A stretch of DNA of 61,959 nt. It comes from Myxococcales bacterium (lineage in GTDB: Bacteria; Myxococcota_A; UBA9160; UBA4427). Shown piece after piece: positions 7,805 through 16,581 of this stretch. The notes beneath the pieces are model-generated. The model searched no databases. It had not been told where the DNA came from and saw only the letters and a program-made list of their open reading frames with translations. The stretch covers positions 1-61,959 of the forward strand of contig JAAZXM010000018.1 of assembly GCA_014240165.1 (NCBI GenBank). Reading direction: 5' to 3'. Each line of letters begins with the position of its first letter. The stretch's first letter is position 1. A program made the position numbers and the translations under genes.

Positions 7805-9355
7805 CTAGGGCTGGTAGCCCAGGGCCCGGAGCCGCTCGAGATCTTCTTCATCGAGTTCAATCTCGGCCCCGGCGGGCGCATTCGTCTCTGCGTGCCTTTG
7901 CTCGAGTTCGGCCGCCAGGATGGCGACCTGGTCGGGGAATTCCGCGGCCACGTCGCGCGCCTCCCCTGGATCTGCGGCGAGGTCGAAGAGCATGCGCTCC
8001 GCCGCCCCATCCGCCTGCCTTTCGATGAGCTTGAAGCGGCCCTGGCGAACCGATCGGTAGATCGGGTAGATGCCCGGAAGCCGAGTCGCCTGCTGGCGGC
8101 CGCCGCTGGCCTCGCCATAGAGAAAGCGATCGGTGAAGGAAGCGTCCGGCGCTTCGCGTAAAAGACTCGAGGCGTCCAACCCATCGAGACCCGGCGGCAC
8201 CTCGAGCCCCGCCATCCCGAGCAGGGTCGGCGGGAGATCCACCAGGGAAACCGGCATCTCCACGCGAACGCCCGAGGGCACCCCGGGGCCCCGCATCAGC
8301 AGGGGAACCCGGAGGCTCTGCTGGTAGGTAGTCAGGAAATGGCCCAGGCGCCCGTGCTCCATGAACTCCTCGCCGTGATCCGACGTGATGACCACCAGGG
8401 TATCCCCGGCCCTGCCACTTTCTTCCAGGAACGCCAGCAGCCTTCCGATTTCAGCGTCGAGTTGACGGATCCCCGCATCGTAGAGTTCCTCGAGGTGCCG
8501 AATATCGTCGGCAGAGAACTCGACTCGCTCCATGTCGGCGTCGATCCTACGCGGCTTTTTCTGGCTGCCGAATTGGCACGCCGCAGCGCCCGAATGCTCG
8601 AGGCAGTATCCGATATGGGCCTCGGCGAAATTGGCCCGCTCAATCTGCCAGGCGCTCCCGTCCGCGCTCCCCGCGTAGGGGCCCACCAGGAGGCGCTCGT
8701 ACTCGGGCAACGACGCATAGTCGGCATGCACGTCGTAGTAGTGCAGGAAAAGAAAGAGAGGACGGTCGCTCTGGGCACCGATCCACTCCATCGCCTGATC
8801 GGTGGACCATGTGGAGGGTGCCCGGCGAGCGTAATCGGCATCCTCGATGGAGAGGTATTTCTCGAAATCCCGGGTCAGACCATATTGATCGCGCTTGAGC
8901 CAGAGCACGTTCACCACCGCAGCGGTCTCCCAGCCCGCCTGGGCGAACCAGCCCGCAAGAGTCTCCACTTCTTCGGACAGCGCGGCCTTGGCTGTAAGAA
9001 CACCGTGACGAAGGGGGAAGAGTCCCGTGAGCATCGACGCATGGGAGGGAAGCGTCCAAGCCGTGGTGGCACTGGCGTCTTCGAAGACCACACCTTCGGC
9101 CGCGAACCCATCGAGAATGGGGGAAGTGAAGCGGTGATGACCGTAGATCCCCAGGTGATCCGCACGCAAGGTATCGATGGAGATCAAGACGATCGCCCGG
9201 GGCCGTGCGGGATCAGCTCCTCCCCGATCGCCCGAGGAGCAACCCACCCCTGCGCAGACCAGAGCCGCGAGCAGCCCGAGAACGCGCCACCCCAACCGGG
9301 ATCGGTGCTTCAAGCAGACCCGGGCTTCGACCCGTGGCCCTCCCACCGGGCTCAA
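7805..9355 (-). CDS. Alkaline-phosphatase-superfamily (sulfatase-fold) lipoprotein B
   Basis: 516 residues. The lipobox AGVGC gives Cys39 as the lipid anchor. Motifs: SIDTLRAD (Asp61), TLPSHASMLTG (Thr101 at the nucleophile position), TSDHGEEFMEHG (metal site) and the C-terminal LRALGYQP. A CxxxxxxxxC pair (CLEHSGAAAC) is shared with copies C and D. The start is a TTG that overlaps the TGA of the upstream lipoprotein gene as TTGA, so translation is probably coupled; no ATG lies before the signal peptide. Closest to copies C and D, which sit 0.8-4 kb away on the other strand. Confidence 0.85.
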   Translation of the reverse strand: MSPVGGPRVEARVCLKHRSRLGWRVLGLLAALVCAGVGCSSGDRGGADPARPRAIVLISIDTLRADHLGIYGHHRFTSPILDGFAAEGVVFEDASATTAWTLPSHASMLTGLFPLRHGVLTAKAALSEEVETLAGWFAQAGWETAAVVNVLWLKRDQYGLTRDFEKYLSIEDADYARRAPSTWSTDQAMEWIGAQSDRPLFLFLHYYDVHADYASLPEYERLLVGPYAGSADGSAWQIERANFAEAHIGYCLEHSGAAACQFGSQKKPRRIDADMERVEFSADDIRHLEELYDAGIRQLDAEIGRLLAFLEESGRAGDTLVVITSDHGEEFMEHGRLGHFLTTYQQSLRVPLLMRGPGVPSGVRVEMPVSLVDLPPTLLGMAGLEVPPGLDGLDASSLLREAPDASFTDRFLYGEASGGRQQATRLPGIYPIYRSVRQGRFKLIERQADGAAERMLFDLAADPGEARDVAAEFPDQVAILAAELEQRHAETNAPAGAEIELDEEDLERLRALGYQP

Positions 9356-9894
9356 CTGCCAGTGAGAGAAACTGCGATCAAGGTCGTCTGGGACGGCTGT
9401 CCGGAGTCGATGGCCGTGAGAATCACCGCGAGGGTGCGCCCGGGCTTGGTCGCCTGAATCGTGATGATATTCGACATGCGCTCGACCTCGGCGTTATTCC
9501 AGCCCAGCCTCGGCAGGTCGGCGTTGAGGAAGTCCAGCACTTCGTTGACCCCGTCATTGGTGCCGAACATCAAATTGATCCGGTCGCCCTTGACGAAGGC
9601 CTTGCTCGGAGGGGTGTTGGGGTAGACCGGACCGTCCGAGGGATAGAAATCAGGCATTTCGATCTTGATCGAGAGTTCCTCCGCGATGGTCTGGGCATGG
9701 ATCGGCGGAATCGGAGGCATCTCCGTGTCGGCAAGCCCTTGGGCCGGGGCGGGCGGGGGGCTCTCGGCTTGGGTCGCCCGGGGAGTCGGGGCCGGTTTGG
9801 AAACCGGTTCTTCATCGCCGCCACAGGCCAGGATCAGGCCGAGGGCCGCGCTCATCAGCAGCAGGCCCCGGACCATCGTCATCGTCGACTTCAT
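9352..9894 (-). CDS. Small lipoprotein of unknown function
   Basis: 180 residues from the ATG at 9892-9894, which has GGGAG eight bases before it; an ATG at 9907-9909 is an alternative. The lipobox LILAC anchors the protein, followed by a Pro/Ala/Glu-rich linker and a C-terminal mixed alpha/beta domain of about 100 residues (DFYPSDGPVYPNTPPSKAF, then DFLNADLPRLGWNNAEVE and ITIQATKPGRTLAVILT). I do not recognise the family. The TTGA overlap with enzyme B suggests the two are made together, and a role as partner or periplasmic tether is inference. Confidence 0.7.
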   Translation of the reverse strand: MKSTMTMVRGLLLMSAALGLILACGGDEEPVSKPAPTPRATQAESPPPAPAQGLADTEMPPIPPIHAQTIAEELSIKIEMPDFYPSDGPVYPNTPPSKAFVKGDRINLMFGTNDGVNEVLDFLNADLPRLGWNNAEVERMSNIITIQATKPGRTLAVILTAIDSGQPSQTTLIAVSLTGS

Positions 9895-10153
9895 GTCTTT
9901 AACTCCCATTCAAATTCGTTCCGAGTGGTTTCAGTTGCCCGGCTCCAGTTTGCCCGTGCGGGCAGCAGGGTCCGGGCCGCCGGGTTCTCGACCTGTCCCA
10001 GGGCCCGAGGCAGCAAGGACGCTTCTTCTCGGACCCTTCATGGTGAAAACCCGCGCCCGGGATACTAGCCCTCCCGGGGGGATTCGCGAAGGGCGAAGGC
10101 AGCCAAGCCACGGCGGACTTTCTGCCCCAACCGCTCGGGGCTAGACTGCAGCC

Positions 10154-11677
10154 ATGCGGAAGGCCCCCATCCCAAGCCTCTGGGCGTCCGCAACGGGCCT
10201 CCTGGCCGCCGTGCTCCTCGGCGGCTGCCCGGGCCCCCGCTCCCAAGACGCATCCGAGACCGAGGCCCAGGGAGCCTCCCGGCCCGAGATCATTCTGCTG
10301 ATCTCCATCGATACTCTCCGCGCCGACCACCTGGGTCTCTACGGCCATCACCGCCCCACTTCGCCGGTTCTCGATGCCTTTGCGGCCGAGGGCACGGTCT
10401 TCGAAGATGCCAGTTCGCCTTCGCCCTGGACCCTGCCCGCCCACGCGTCGATGCTCACGGGCTTATTTCCCAAGAAGCACCGGGTGTTGACCTTCGATAC
10501 CGCGCTCCCCGCCGAGATCCCCACCCTGGCCGGGATCTTGGCCGACGCCGGTTACCACACCGCCGCTGTCGTGAATTCCGCGTGGCTCAAGAAAGAGCGA
10601 TACGGAATTACCCGCGATTTCGAACGCTATCTCTTCGTCGACGATACCCAGGAGCGAAGGGCGCCCAACTCCTGGATCACCGACCAGGCCATGACGTGGT
10701 TACGGGAGCCCGGAGCCCGGCCCCTCTTTCTATTCGTTCACTATTACGATGTGCATAGCGACTACACCTCGCTCCCCGAGTATGAAAGGCTCTTCGTGGG
10801 CCCCTATTCGGGTGAAGCCGATGGAACGGGTTGGCAACTCGCCCGGGCCAGCTTCGAGGACGACTACCTGGAAATGTGCCATCGCAACTACGATCCGAAA
10901 AAATGTCGTATCGGGAACGAGGAAAAATACCTCGCCGTCGACAGGTCCGTGGGGAAGATTTTTTTCGACGAGGATGACCTTCGCCATATCGAAGAGCTCT
11001 ACGATGCCGGCATCCGTCAACTCGATAACGAACTCGGGCGCTTCTTTTCCCTCTTGGCGAGCGAAGAATTCCTCGATAAGGCATTGGTCGTCATCACCTC
11101 GGACCACGGCGAAGAATTCATGGATCATGGCCGCATGGACCATTTTCTCACCATGTACCAGGAAATACTCCGAGTGCCTTTGATCCTACACGGCCCCGGG
11201 GTGCCGAAAGGGCTCCGCATAGAAGACCCTGTCTCCCTGGTCGATCTGGCACCCACCCTTCTCTCCCTCGCCGGTGTCGAATCCGATGAGCCGAGCGATG
11301 GTGTCGACCTCAGCCCACTCCTCGCAGGTTCGAGTCCACCGACCCTCGCAAACCGGCCCCTCTACGGCGAAGCCTCGGGAGGGCTCACATACGACATCAT
11401 GATGGAGGGCATCTTCCCGGTATACCGATCGCTTCGCCGCGACAACTACAAGCTCATTCATGACTCCAAGAGCCAAAGCTTCGCGCTCTACGACCTGCAC
11501 GCCGATCCTGGGGAAGAAAGAGATATCTCTTCTCTTGAGCCCGCCCTGAAGGCGAAGTTGACCGCCGAGATGCAGCAGCGTTATGGCGATTTCTCCGCTG
11601 AACCCGCCCCTGAAAATCGCGTGGAACTCGACCGCGAAGAACTCGAACGTCTGCGTGCACTCGGATACGTTCCGTGA
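10154..11677 (+). CDS. Alkaline-phosphatase-superfamily (sulfatase-fold) lipoprotein C
   Basis: 507 residues. Lipobox LLGGC (Cys25). Motifs: SIDTLRAD (Asp53), PWTLPAHASMLTG (Thr93 at the nucleophile position), TSDHGEEFMDHG and the tail LRALGYVP. It carries the same CxxxxxxxxC pair as copies B and D (CHRNYDPKKC). Copy D follows after 10 bp on the same strand, so C and D form an operon that is divergent from the lipoprotein/enzyme B operon; the 259-bp gap between 9895 and 10153 should hold both promoters. Probably faces the periplasm and acts on an envelope or extracellular ester. Confidence 0.87.
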   Translation: MRKAPIPSLWASATGLLAAVLLGGCPGPRSQDASETEAQGASRPEIILLISIDTLRADHLGLYGHHRPTSPVLDAFAAEGTVFEDASSPSPWTLPAHASMLTGLFPKKHRVLTFDTALPAEIPTLAGILADAGYHTAAVVNSAWLKKERYGITRDFERYLFVDDTQERRAPNSWITDQAMTWLREPGARPLFLFVHYYDVHSDYTSLPEYERLFVGPYSGEADGTGWQLARASFEDDYLEMCHRNYDPKKCRIGNEEKYLAVDRSVGKIFFDEDDLRHIEELYDAGIRQLDNELGRFFSLLASEEFLDKALVVITSDHGEEFMDHGRMDHFLTMYQEILRVPLILHGPGVPKGLRIEDPVSLVDLAPTLLSLAGVESDEPSDGVDLSPLLAGSSPPTLANRPLYGEASGGLTYDIMMEGIFPVYRSLRRDNYKLIHDSKSQSFALYDLHADPGEERDISSLEPALKAKLTAEMQQRYGDFSAEPAPENRVELDREELERLRALGYVP

Positions 11678-11687
11678 GGCGAAAACG

Positions 11688-13280
11688 ATGAGCCACTCGA
11701 CTGATCCTCAGCGACCTGCCATCGCTCGAAGCCTTGGCCTGGCCCTCGCATTTGGCATTTTCCTCTCCATTCTCGGCTGCCAAGCCGAGTCGCCAACGAG
11801 TTCAAGCAGCCCTGGCTCGGAGCCGGTGCGAGCCGAGCCCCTTCAGAAGCCCAAACCCGAACTCATCATACTCATTTCCATCGATACGCTTCGGGCCGAT
11901 CACCTGGGTCTCTACGGGCACCATCGCTTCACATCGCCCAGCCTGGACCTCTTCGCCCTGGAGGGAACTGTCTTTGAAGATGCGAGTTCGGTCGCTCCCT
12001 GGACACTTCCGGCCCACGCCTCCATGCTCACAGGCCTCTACCCCCTCGGTCATGCGGTAGTGGATGTCGACACCAAATTGCCCGAAGGCGTGCCCACGAT
12101 CGCGAAATTGCTGGGCGAAAATGGCTGGAAAACCGCAGCCGCCGTCAACTCCATGTGGCTCCTGAAGAAGACGCACGAAGTCACTCGAGATTTCGATCAT
12201 TTTCTTTTCGTTCAAGACGTAGCCACGGCCCGCCTCCCCACTACGGCCATCACCGACCGGGCCATCTCGTGGATCCGGGACTCCAAGGACTCCGACCTCT
12301 TTCTCTTCTTGCACTATTACGATGTCCACAGCGACTACGCCTCACTCCCCCGGTTCGAGAAACTCATGGTCTCCCCCTATGAGGGCGAGGCCGATGGGAC
12401 CACCTGGCAACTCAACGTCGAGAGCATGCCCGATGCCTTCATCGAGGACTGCCATACGAACTTCGAAGAAGAAAAGTGTCGCTTTGGGTCAGGTGAAGCC
12501 GCGCAGAGCGTGGACTCCTCGACGCGAAAAAATAAATTCGAGGCGGACGATATCCGCCACCTGGAAGAACTCTACGACGCCGGCATACGGCAGATCGATA
12601 CCGAGCTTGACCGTCTCTTCAAATCTCTCCGTGATCACGGTCTACTGGATATCGCACGCATCATCATCACCTCGGATCACGGCGAGGAATTTTCGGATCA
12701 CGGCAGCTTTTACCATTTCGCAACCGCGTACCAGGAGGTTCTGCACGTCCCCCTGATTTTGCGCGGCCAAGGGATCGCCGCTGGACGGCGAATCGAGGCC
12801 CCAGTCTCCCTCGTGGATATCGCCCCCACGATCCTCGCCTGGGCGGGTGTGAGCGCACCATCAGAAATAGACGGAGTAGACCTCACGCCCCTGCTGACCC
12901 AGGCGCACTCCGAAAACCCTGCCGAAGCCCTTCAGCAGCACCTGAAGACCCGCCTCCAACACGGTGAGGCGACCGGGAATAGCCAATGGGAATCGAAGCT
13001 GCCCGGTCAGGTGCCCGTATTCACTTCCATACGGCAAGGGCCCTTCAAATTGGTGCACCAGTCCCTCGACGAAAAGGTCGCTCTCTATGATTTGCGCACG
13101 GATCCAAAAGAGAAAACCGATATCGCGCGTCAGAATCCCGAGATGACCCAGACTCTCCGCTCGGCCATGGCAAAACGAAAAGCCGAGTTTGCAGACGATC
13201 CCGGACCGAACAATCGGATCGAACTCGACCCGGAAGAAGTGGAGCGCCTGCGGGCCCTGGGGTATCTGATCGACGAGTAG
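11688..13280 (+). CDS. Alkaline-phosphatase-superfamily (sulfatase-fold) lipoprotein D
   Basis: 530 residues from the ATG at 11688 (GAGG before it); the open frame extends upstream inside gene C but the signal peptide begins here. Lipobox LSILGC (Cys31). Motifs: SIDTLRAD (Asp66), PWTLPAHASMLTG (Thr106 at the nucleophile position), TSDHGEEFSDHG and the tail LRALGYLIDE. The CxxxxxxxxC pair is CHTNFEEEKC. Compared with C it has a short insertion near residues 400-430. The gene converges with the fused transporter/spermidine-synthase gene 36 bp later, and I see no clear terminator between them. Confidence 0.87.
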   Translation: MSHSTDPQRPAIARSLGLALAFGIFLSILGCQAESPTSSSSPGSEPVRAEPLQKPKPELIILISIDTLRADHLGLYGHHRFTSPSLDLFALEGTVFEDASSVAPWTLPAHASMLTGLYPLGHAVVDVDTKLPEGVPTIAKLLGENGWKTAAAVNSMWLLKKTHEVTRDFDHFLFVQDVATARLPTTAITDRAISWIRDSKDSDLFLFLHYYDVHSDYASLPRFEKLMVSPYEGEADGTTWQLNVESMPDAFIEDCHTNFEEEKCRFGSGEAAQSVDSSTRKNKFEADDIRHLEELYDAGIRQIDTELDRLFKSLRDHGLLDIARIIITSDHGEEFSDHGSFYHFATAYQEVLHVPLILRGQGIAAGRRIEAPVSLVDIAPTILAWAGVSAPSEIDGVDLTPLLTQAHSENPAEALQQHLKTRLQHGEATGNSQWESKLPGQVPVFTSIRQGPFKLVHQSLDEKVALYDLRTDPKEKTDIARQNPEMTQTLRSAMAKRKAEFADDPGPNNRIELDPEEVERLRALGYLIDE

Positions 13281-13316
13281 ACGCGTCCAGATAGCACCCT
13301 CTCCCGAGCCGAGCGG

Positions 13317-16295
13317 CTAAGGCGGGGATACTCCTGATGCGCCGGCTTCGATCAGGCGATGTGCCTGGGCAAGCCCCTCTCGGCATTTTTCGCCGACATA
13401 TTGATTGCCCAAACACTCTTGAAGTAACTCGGCTTCGCTCAGGACATCAAGCTTTACCGCTTCGGCATGCGCCCATTCCTGGCACCATTCAGGATCTCGC
13501 CGTCCCTCTCGGCAACTTCCCCAAATCCGCAGGAGTTGGTCGGCGTCGAAAGGCGCACCGTGATGGTAAAAATTTCTAAAATCTTCGGTAGCCTGATTCG
13601 CGATTTCAGGAGTGACAAAATCATCCGACTCGAAACGAAGCTGAAAAAATTGAACAAGCTCCCTCGGATGTGCACTCTCATTCTTCCAATGCGACCCAAA
13701 ACCTCTACCTCGAAACTCCACGCCCTTGAGCCAATTCTGTAGTTCCTGAAGAACCGGCGAGGCCGAATTTTCACTAACCCATTTTGCGACTAATGCATTG
13801 GCTACCGGGCCAATCGATCGATACGTCTCCCGAATCAGCTCAGCACGAGCTTTATCTGTCAGCCCCTCTCGGAAACGAAGGGTGTAACCGTGAAGCATTG
13901 AATTCTCTCGAGCCAAACGCGCAGGCTCTCCGTAACCCATAAATGGAAGCCGTCCGGTATCACCTCTAAAGAAAGCCCGACCCGCCTTATCGTTTAAAAG
14001 AGGGTGGTAGAGGCTATGCGTCGGTCCTTTGAGATTCGCCGCGTGCAGAGCGCCAACCGGAACGATTTCGTGAGCAAGAAGGGCTGGGAAGCTGTGTATT
14101 CCAATACGCTTCAGGGATTTCGCATAGTCACTCCTGGATGCGCGTTCTTCAAGCCTGAAGTGGTCGGTACCCGAGCCGGGCTCATCTAGACCCAGCAAGA
14201 TAAGATCCTCGTAGCCAGCTCCCCAGATCGCTATATGATCGAAAACTTCCATATAGGTCCGGAGGACGAGAGCCACCGTTTCATCGTCGGCTTCGTATTG
14301 ATGAAACCACTGCGCGTAAACTCCTCCATCGGTCAGTCGCTCTTTCGCGGCCAAGAGAAACTCACGGCTATACAACATCTCTACTCCGGTAACCCACGGG
14401 TTACTGGGCTCGGAGATGATGACGTCGTAGCGATCTGCGCTTCGCATCAACGCTCGGTACGCATCGCTTTGAATGATCCGGATTTTCGCGTTCTTCGACG
14501 CGTCCAGACTGGCGAAATCGAAGAGGCTGGCGGCTTGAATCACACCGGGAGAAATTTCAGCCACGTCAACTCTTTTGACGCTTTTCAGTTGTGCGAGTTC
14601 TCCGGCTGTCATTCCGGTACCCCAGCCAACTACGAAAGCGCTCTCGGATTTCTTCGCCATCAATGCCGGTAGAATCGCAAGCAGCACCACTGTCGAGCGA
14701 TCGGTAAATGTGTTGCTATCGCTCTTCGCATTGACCACGATTGAAAGTGAACGCTCTCCTCCTGGCGTCTTCAACTCGGGCACGGTAACGCTCGCAATTG
14801 GATCATCTGTATGGAATAGGAGAGGCAAGTTAAACCGAGCCGCGTTGGCTTCTCGAAATTTCGATGGACCCGAAAACGTATCTTCGAGCGGCTTTCGATC
14901 CCGGAAAAGTCCGATGTAGAGATCGGCCGGGTTCCAGGGAGGGAGGAGGAAAACGCCTCCCAAGAGCGGAAGAGCGAGCAGCCCCGCGACCTTTTTCCAA
15001 TTGAAGACCCGCATCGTCAAAACGAGAGCGGCCAGCAACAGGGCTACCACCGCGACCCGATACACGTGGTGGAGATCGAACCAGAAAAAAAGAACGTACC
15101 CCCCCAACAGCGCACCGAGAAGCGAGCCCACCGTATTCCAGCTGTAGAGGTTGCCCGCGAGATCACCCAGGTGACTGACCTCCCGGCGCATTTGGTGAAA
15201 GAGCAAAGGCAGCGACGCTCCGGACAAAATCACGGGAAGCCCGACGACGACCAGGAGGAGGAGAAAGGCGAGCAGGTAGTAGAAGCCGAAGGCCGCGGTT
15301 TCATCTCTGAAAAGACTGCGCAAGAGGTGCGCCCAATAGGGCGAGTGCTCGAGTTGCCCATAAAGCAGCAAAAGAAGAAGCGCCAGCGCCCATTGATTGA
15401 GGACGACGAAGAGCGGGGTAATTCGGGACAGGGCGGAAACCATGAAACTTCCGAGAGCGATGCAGAGGACGAAGACCGCCACCACCATGGAGAAGGTGAA
15501 CTGCGACGAGCCGAACGACAGACCCGCCAGACGGATCAGCGCGGTCTGAACCGTCATCATGGCGAAGCCCGTCAGCAGCGAAACCGCCATATAGGGCGCC
15601 AGCCCAGAACTGGAACTGTCGTCGGGACCCGAACCCTCCTCCTCGAGGGAAACCACTGCCCGGCCCCTGAGCCCAAGGAGTACAAAGATGCCTCCCGCGA
15701 CCAGATTGATGCCCCCCATGCTGAGCATCACGCCCTCGAGTCCCAGGCGCGGCACCAGGTAGAAGCCTGCCGCCAGGGCACCCCCAAATGCCCCCACCGT
15801 ATTGAAGGCGTAGACGAAGGCGTGAAAACGGGTGGCGTCCTCGAGGCTCCTCGCGAGACCCTGGGTCAGGATCGGGATCGTGCCCCCCATCAGAACCGAA
15901 GCCGGGCCGATGAGAAGCGCCGCCAGGGCGACGTCAATGGCGAAACCGAGCCCCGCCGGCCCGTGCGGGATGGCATAAGAAAGCGCCTGTACGGCCTTGA
16001 AGAGCCAGGGAAACACGAACACGTAGACGCCGATACCCGCTTCGACGCAGCCATAGACGAGCAGGAGGCGGGGCGGCGTCGAGACCTCGGCAGCGCGCTC
16101 GACTATCCGCCGCGTCACTCGCCCAAAGAGCCAATACCCCACTGAAAGCCCGCCCAGGAAGATCGCGAGCACCGCAGCCGTGGCTTCGCTCTGGGAGCCC
16201 AAAAGCGTCGCGAGGTAGCGTTGCCATGCCACCTCGTAAACGAGACCGCTGAAGCCCGTCAGAAGCGTGAGAACCAAGGCAGTCGCGCGAATCAT
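13317..16295 (-). CDS. Fused multispanning membrane protein / spermidine-synthase-like methyltransferase fold
   Basis: 992 residues. Residues 1-500 hold about a dozen hydrophobic helices beginning LTGFSGLVYEVAWQRYL, the signature of the fused MFS/spermidine synthase family. About 530-740 is a SpeE-type Rossmann domain (VVGWGTGMTAGEL near 557, then VAEISPGVIQAA and SEPSNPWVTGV). The last 230 residues are a soluble tail with Cys-containing repeats. The family is common in diderms and its substrate is not known; polyamine transfer is only inferred. The 3' half (about 13500-14900) looks richer in A/T at third positions than the 5' half. Start chosen at 16293-16295, 10 bases after GGAG. Confidence 0.85.
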   Translation of the reverse strand: MIRATALVLTLLTGFSGLVYEVAWQRYLATLLGSQSEATAAVLAIFLGGLSVGYWLFGRVTRRIVERAAEVSTPPRLLLVYGCVEAGIGVYVFVFPWLFKAVQALSYAIPHGPAGLGFAIDVALAALLIGPASVLMGGTIPILTQGLARSLEDATRFHAFVYAFNTVGAFGGALAAGFYLVPRLGLEGVMLSMGGINLVAGGIFVLLGLRGRAVVSLEEEGSGPDDSSSSGLAPYMAVSLLTGFAMMTVQTALIRLAGLSFGSSQFTFSMVVAVFVLCIALGSFMVSALSRITPLFVVLNQWALALLLLLLYGQLEHSPYWAHLLRSLFRDETAAFGFYYLLAFLLLLVVVGLPVILSGASLPLLFHQMRREVSHLGDLAGNLYSWNTVGSLLGALLGGYVLFFWFDLHHVYRVAVVALLLAALVLTMRVFNWKKVAGLLALPLLGGVFLLPPWNPADLYIGLFRDRKPLEDTFSGPSKFREANAARFNLPLLFHTDDPIASVTVPELKTPGGERSLSIVVNAKSDSNTFTDRSTVVLLAILPALMAKKSESAFVVGWGTGMTAGELAQLKSVKRVDVAEISPGVIQAASLFDFASLDASKNAKIRIIQSDAYRALMRSADRYDVIISEPSNPWVTGVEMLYSREFLLAAKERLTDGGVYAQWFHQYEADDETVALVLRTYMEVFDHIAIWGAGYEDLILLGLDEPGSGTDHFRLEERASRSDYAKSLKRIGIHSFPALLAHEIVPVGALHAANLKGPTHSLYHPLLNDKAGRAFFRGDTGRLPFMGYGEPARLARENSMLHGYTLRFREGLTDKARAELIRETYRSIGPVANALVAKWVSENSASPVLQELQNWLKGVEFRGRGFGSHWKNESAHPRELVQFFQLRFESDDFVTPEIANQATEDFRNFYHHGAPFDADQLLRIWGSCREGRRDPEWCQEWAHAEAVKLDVLSEAELLQECLGNQYVGEKCREGLAQAHRLIEAGASGVSPP

Positions 16296-16504
16296 GGGCT
16301 GTTTGCTCCGGTTTGGATCGATTCCCCGCGGGCTCAACGCGGGCGCACCAGAGCATAGTCGAACTCGGAGGGAGTGGGCCCCAGCCGCCGGGCAGGACTT
16401 TGCGAGCACGCGCCGTGGCCAAGCCGGAGCCACTCACTAAGGACCCGCGAAAAGATCGAGAGAGGGGTCAAAGCCCAACAAACCATGAGCGCTTTTCGAA
16501 ATAC

Positions 16505-16540
16505 AAGAGCGCCCTGGTCGTTCCCGACCAGGGCGCTCTT
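16505..16540 (-). terminator. Terminator after PEP-CTERM copy 2
   Basis: GAGCGCCCTGGTCG (16507-16520) pairs perfectly with CGACCAGGGCGCTC (16525-16538) around TTCC, with an AA/TT extension on each side. It lies 42 bp past the stop of the PEP-CTERM gene on the minus strand. The symmetry allows termination in both directions. Confidence 0.85.
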
Positions 16541-16581
16541 TCTAACTCAACTCTTTATAACTTATGACTTCGCCGCCAGGA

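Noticed and set aside
6412..8184. 590-codon minus-strand frame spanning enzyme A and the end of enzyme B
   Set aside because: It crosses two real genes in the wrong frame and has no domain.
11320..11345. GGTTCGAGTCC-like stretch resembling a tRNA T-arm
   Set aside because: It lies inside the coding sequence of enzyme C and no acceptor or anticodon stem can be built around it.
15066..16145. Long plus-strand open frame opposite the fused membrane/spermidine-synthase gene
   Set aside because: Composition is Arg/Glu/His/Gln-rich with no family motif, and it lies fully antisense to a well-supported gene; GC-rich codon bias keeps the frame open.
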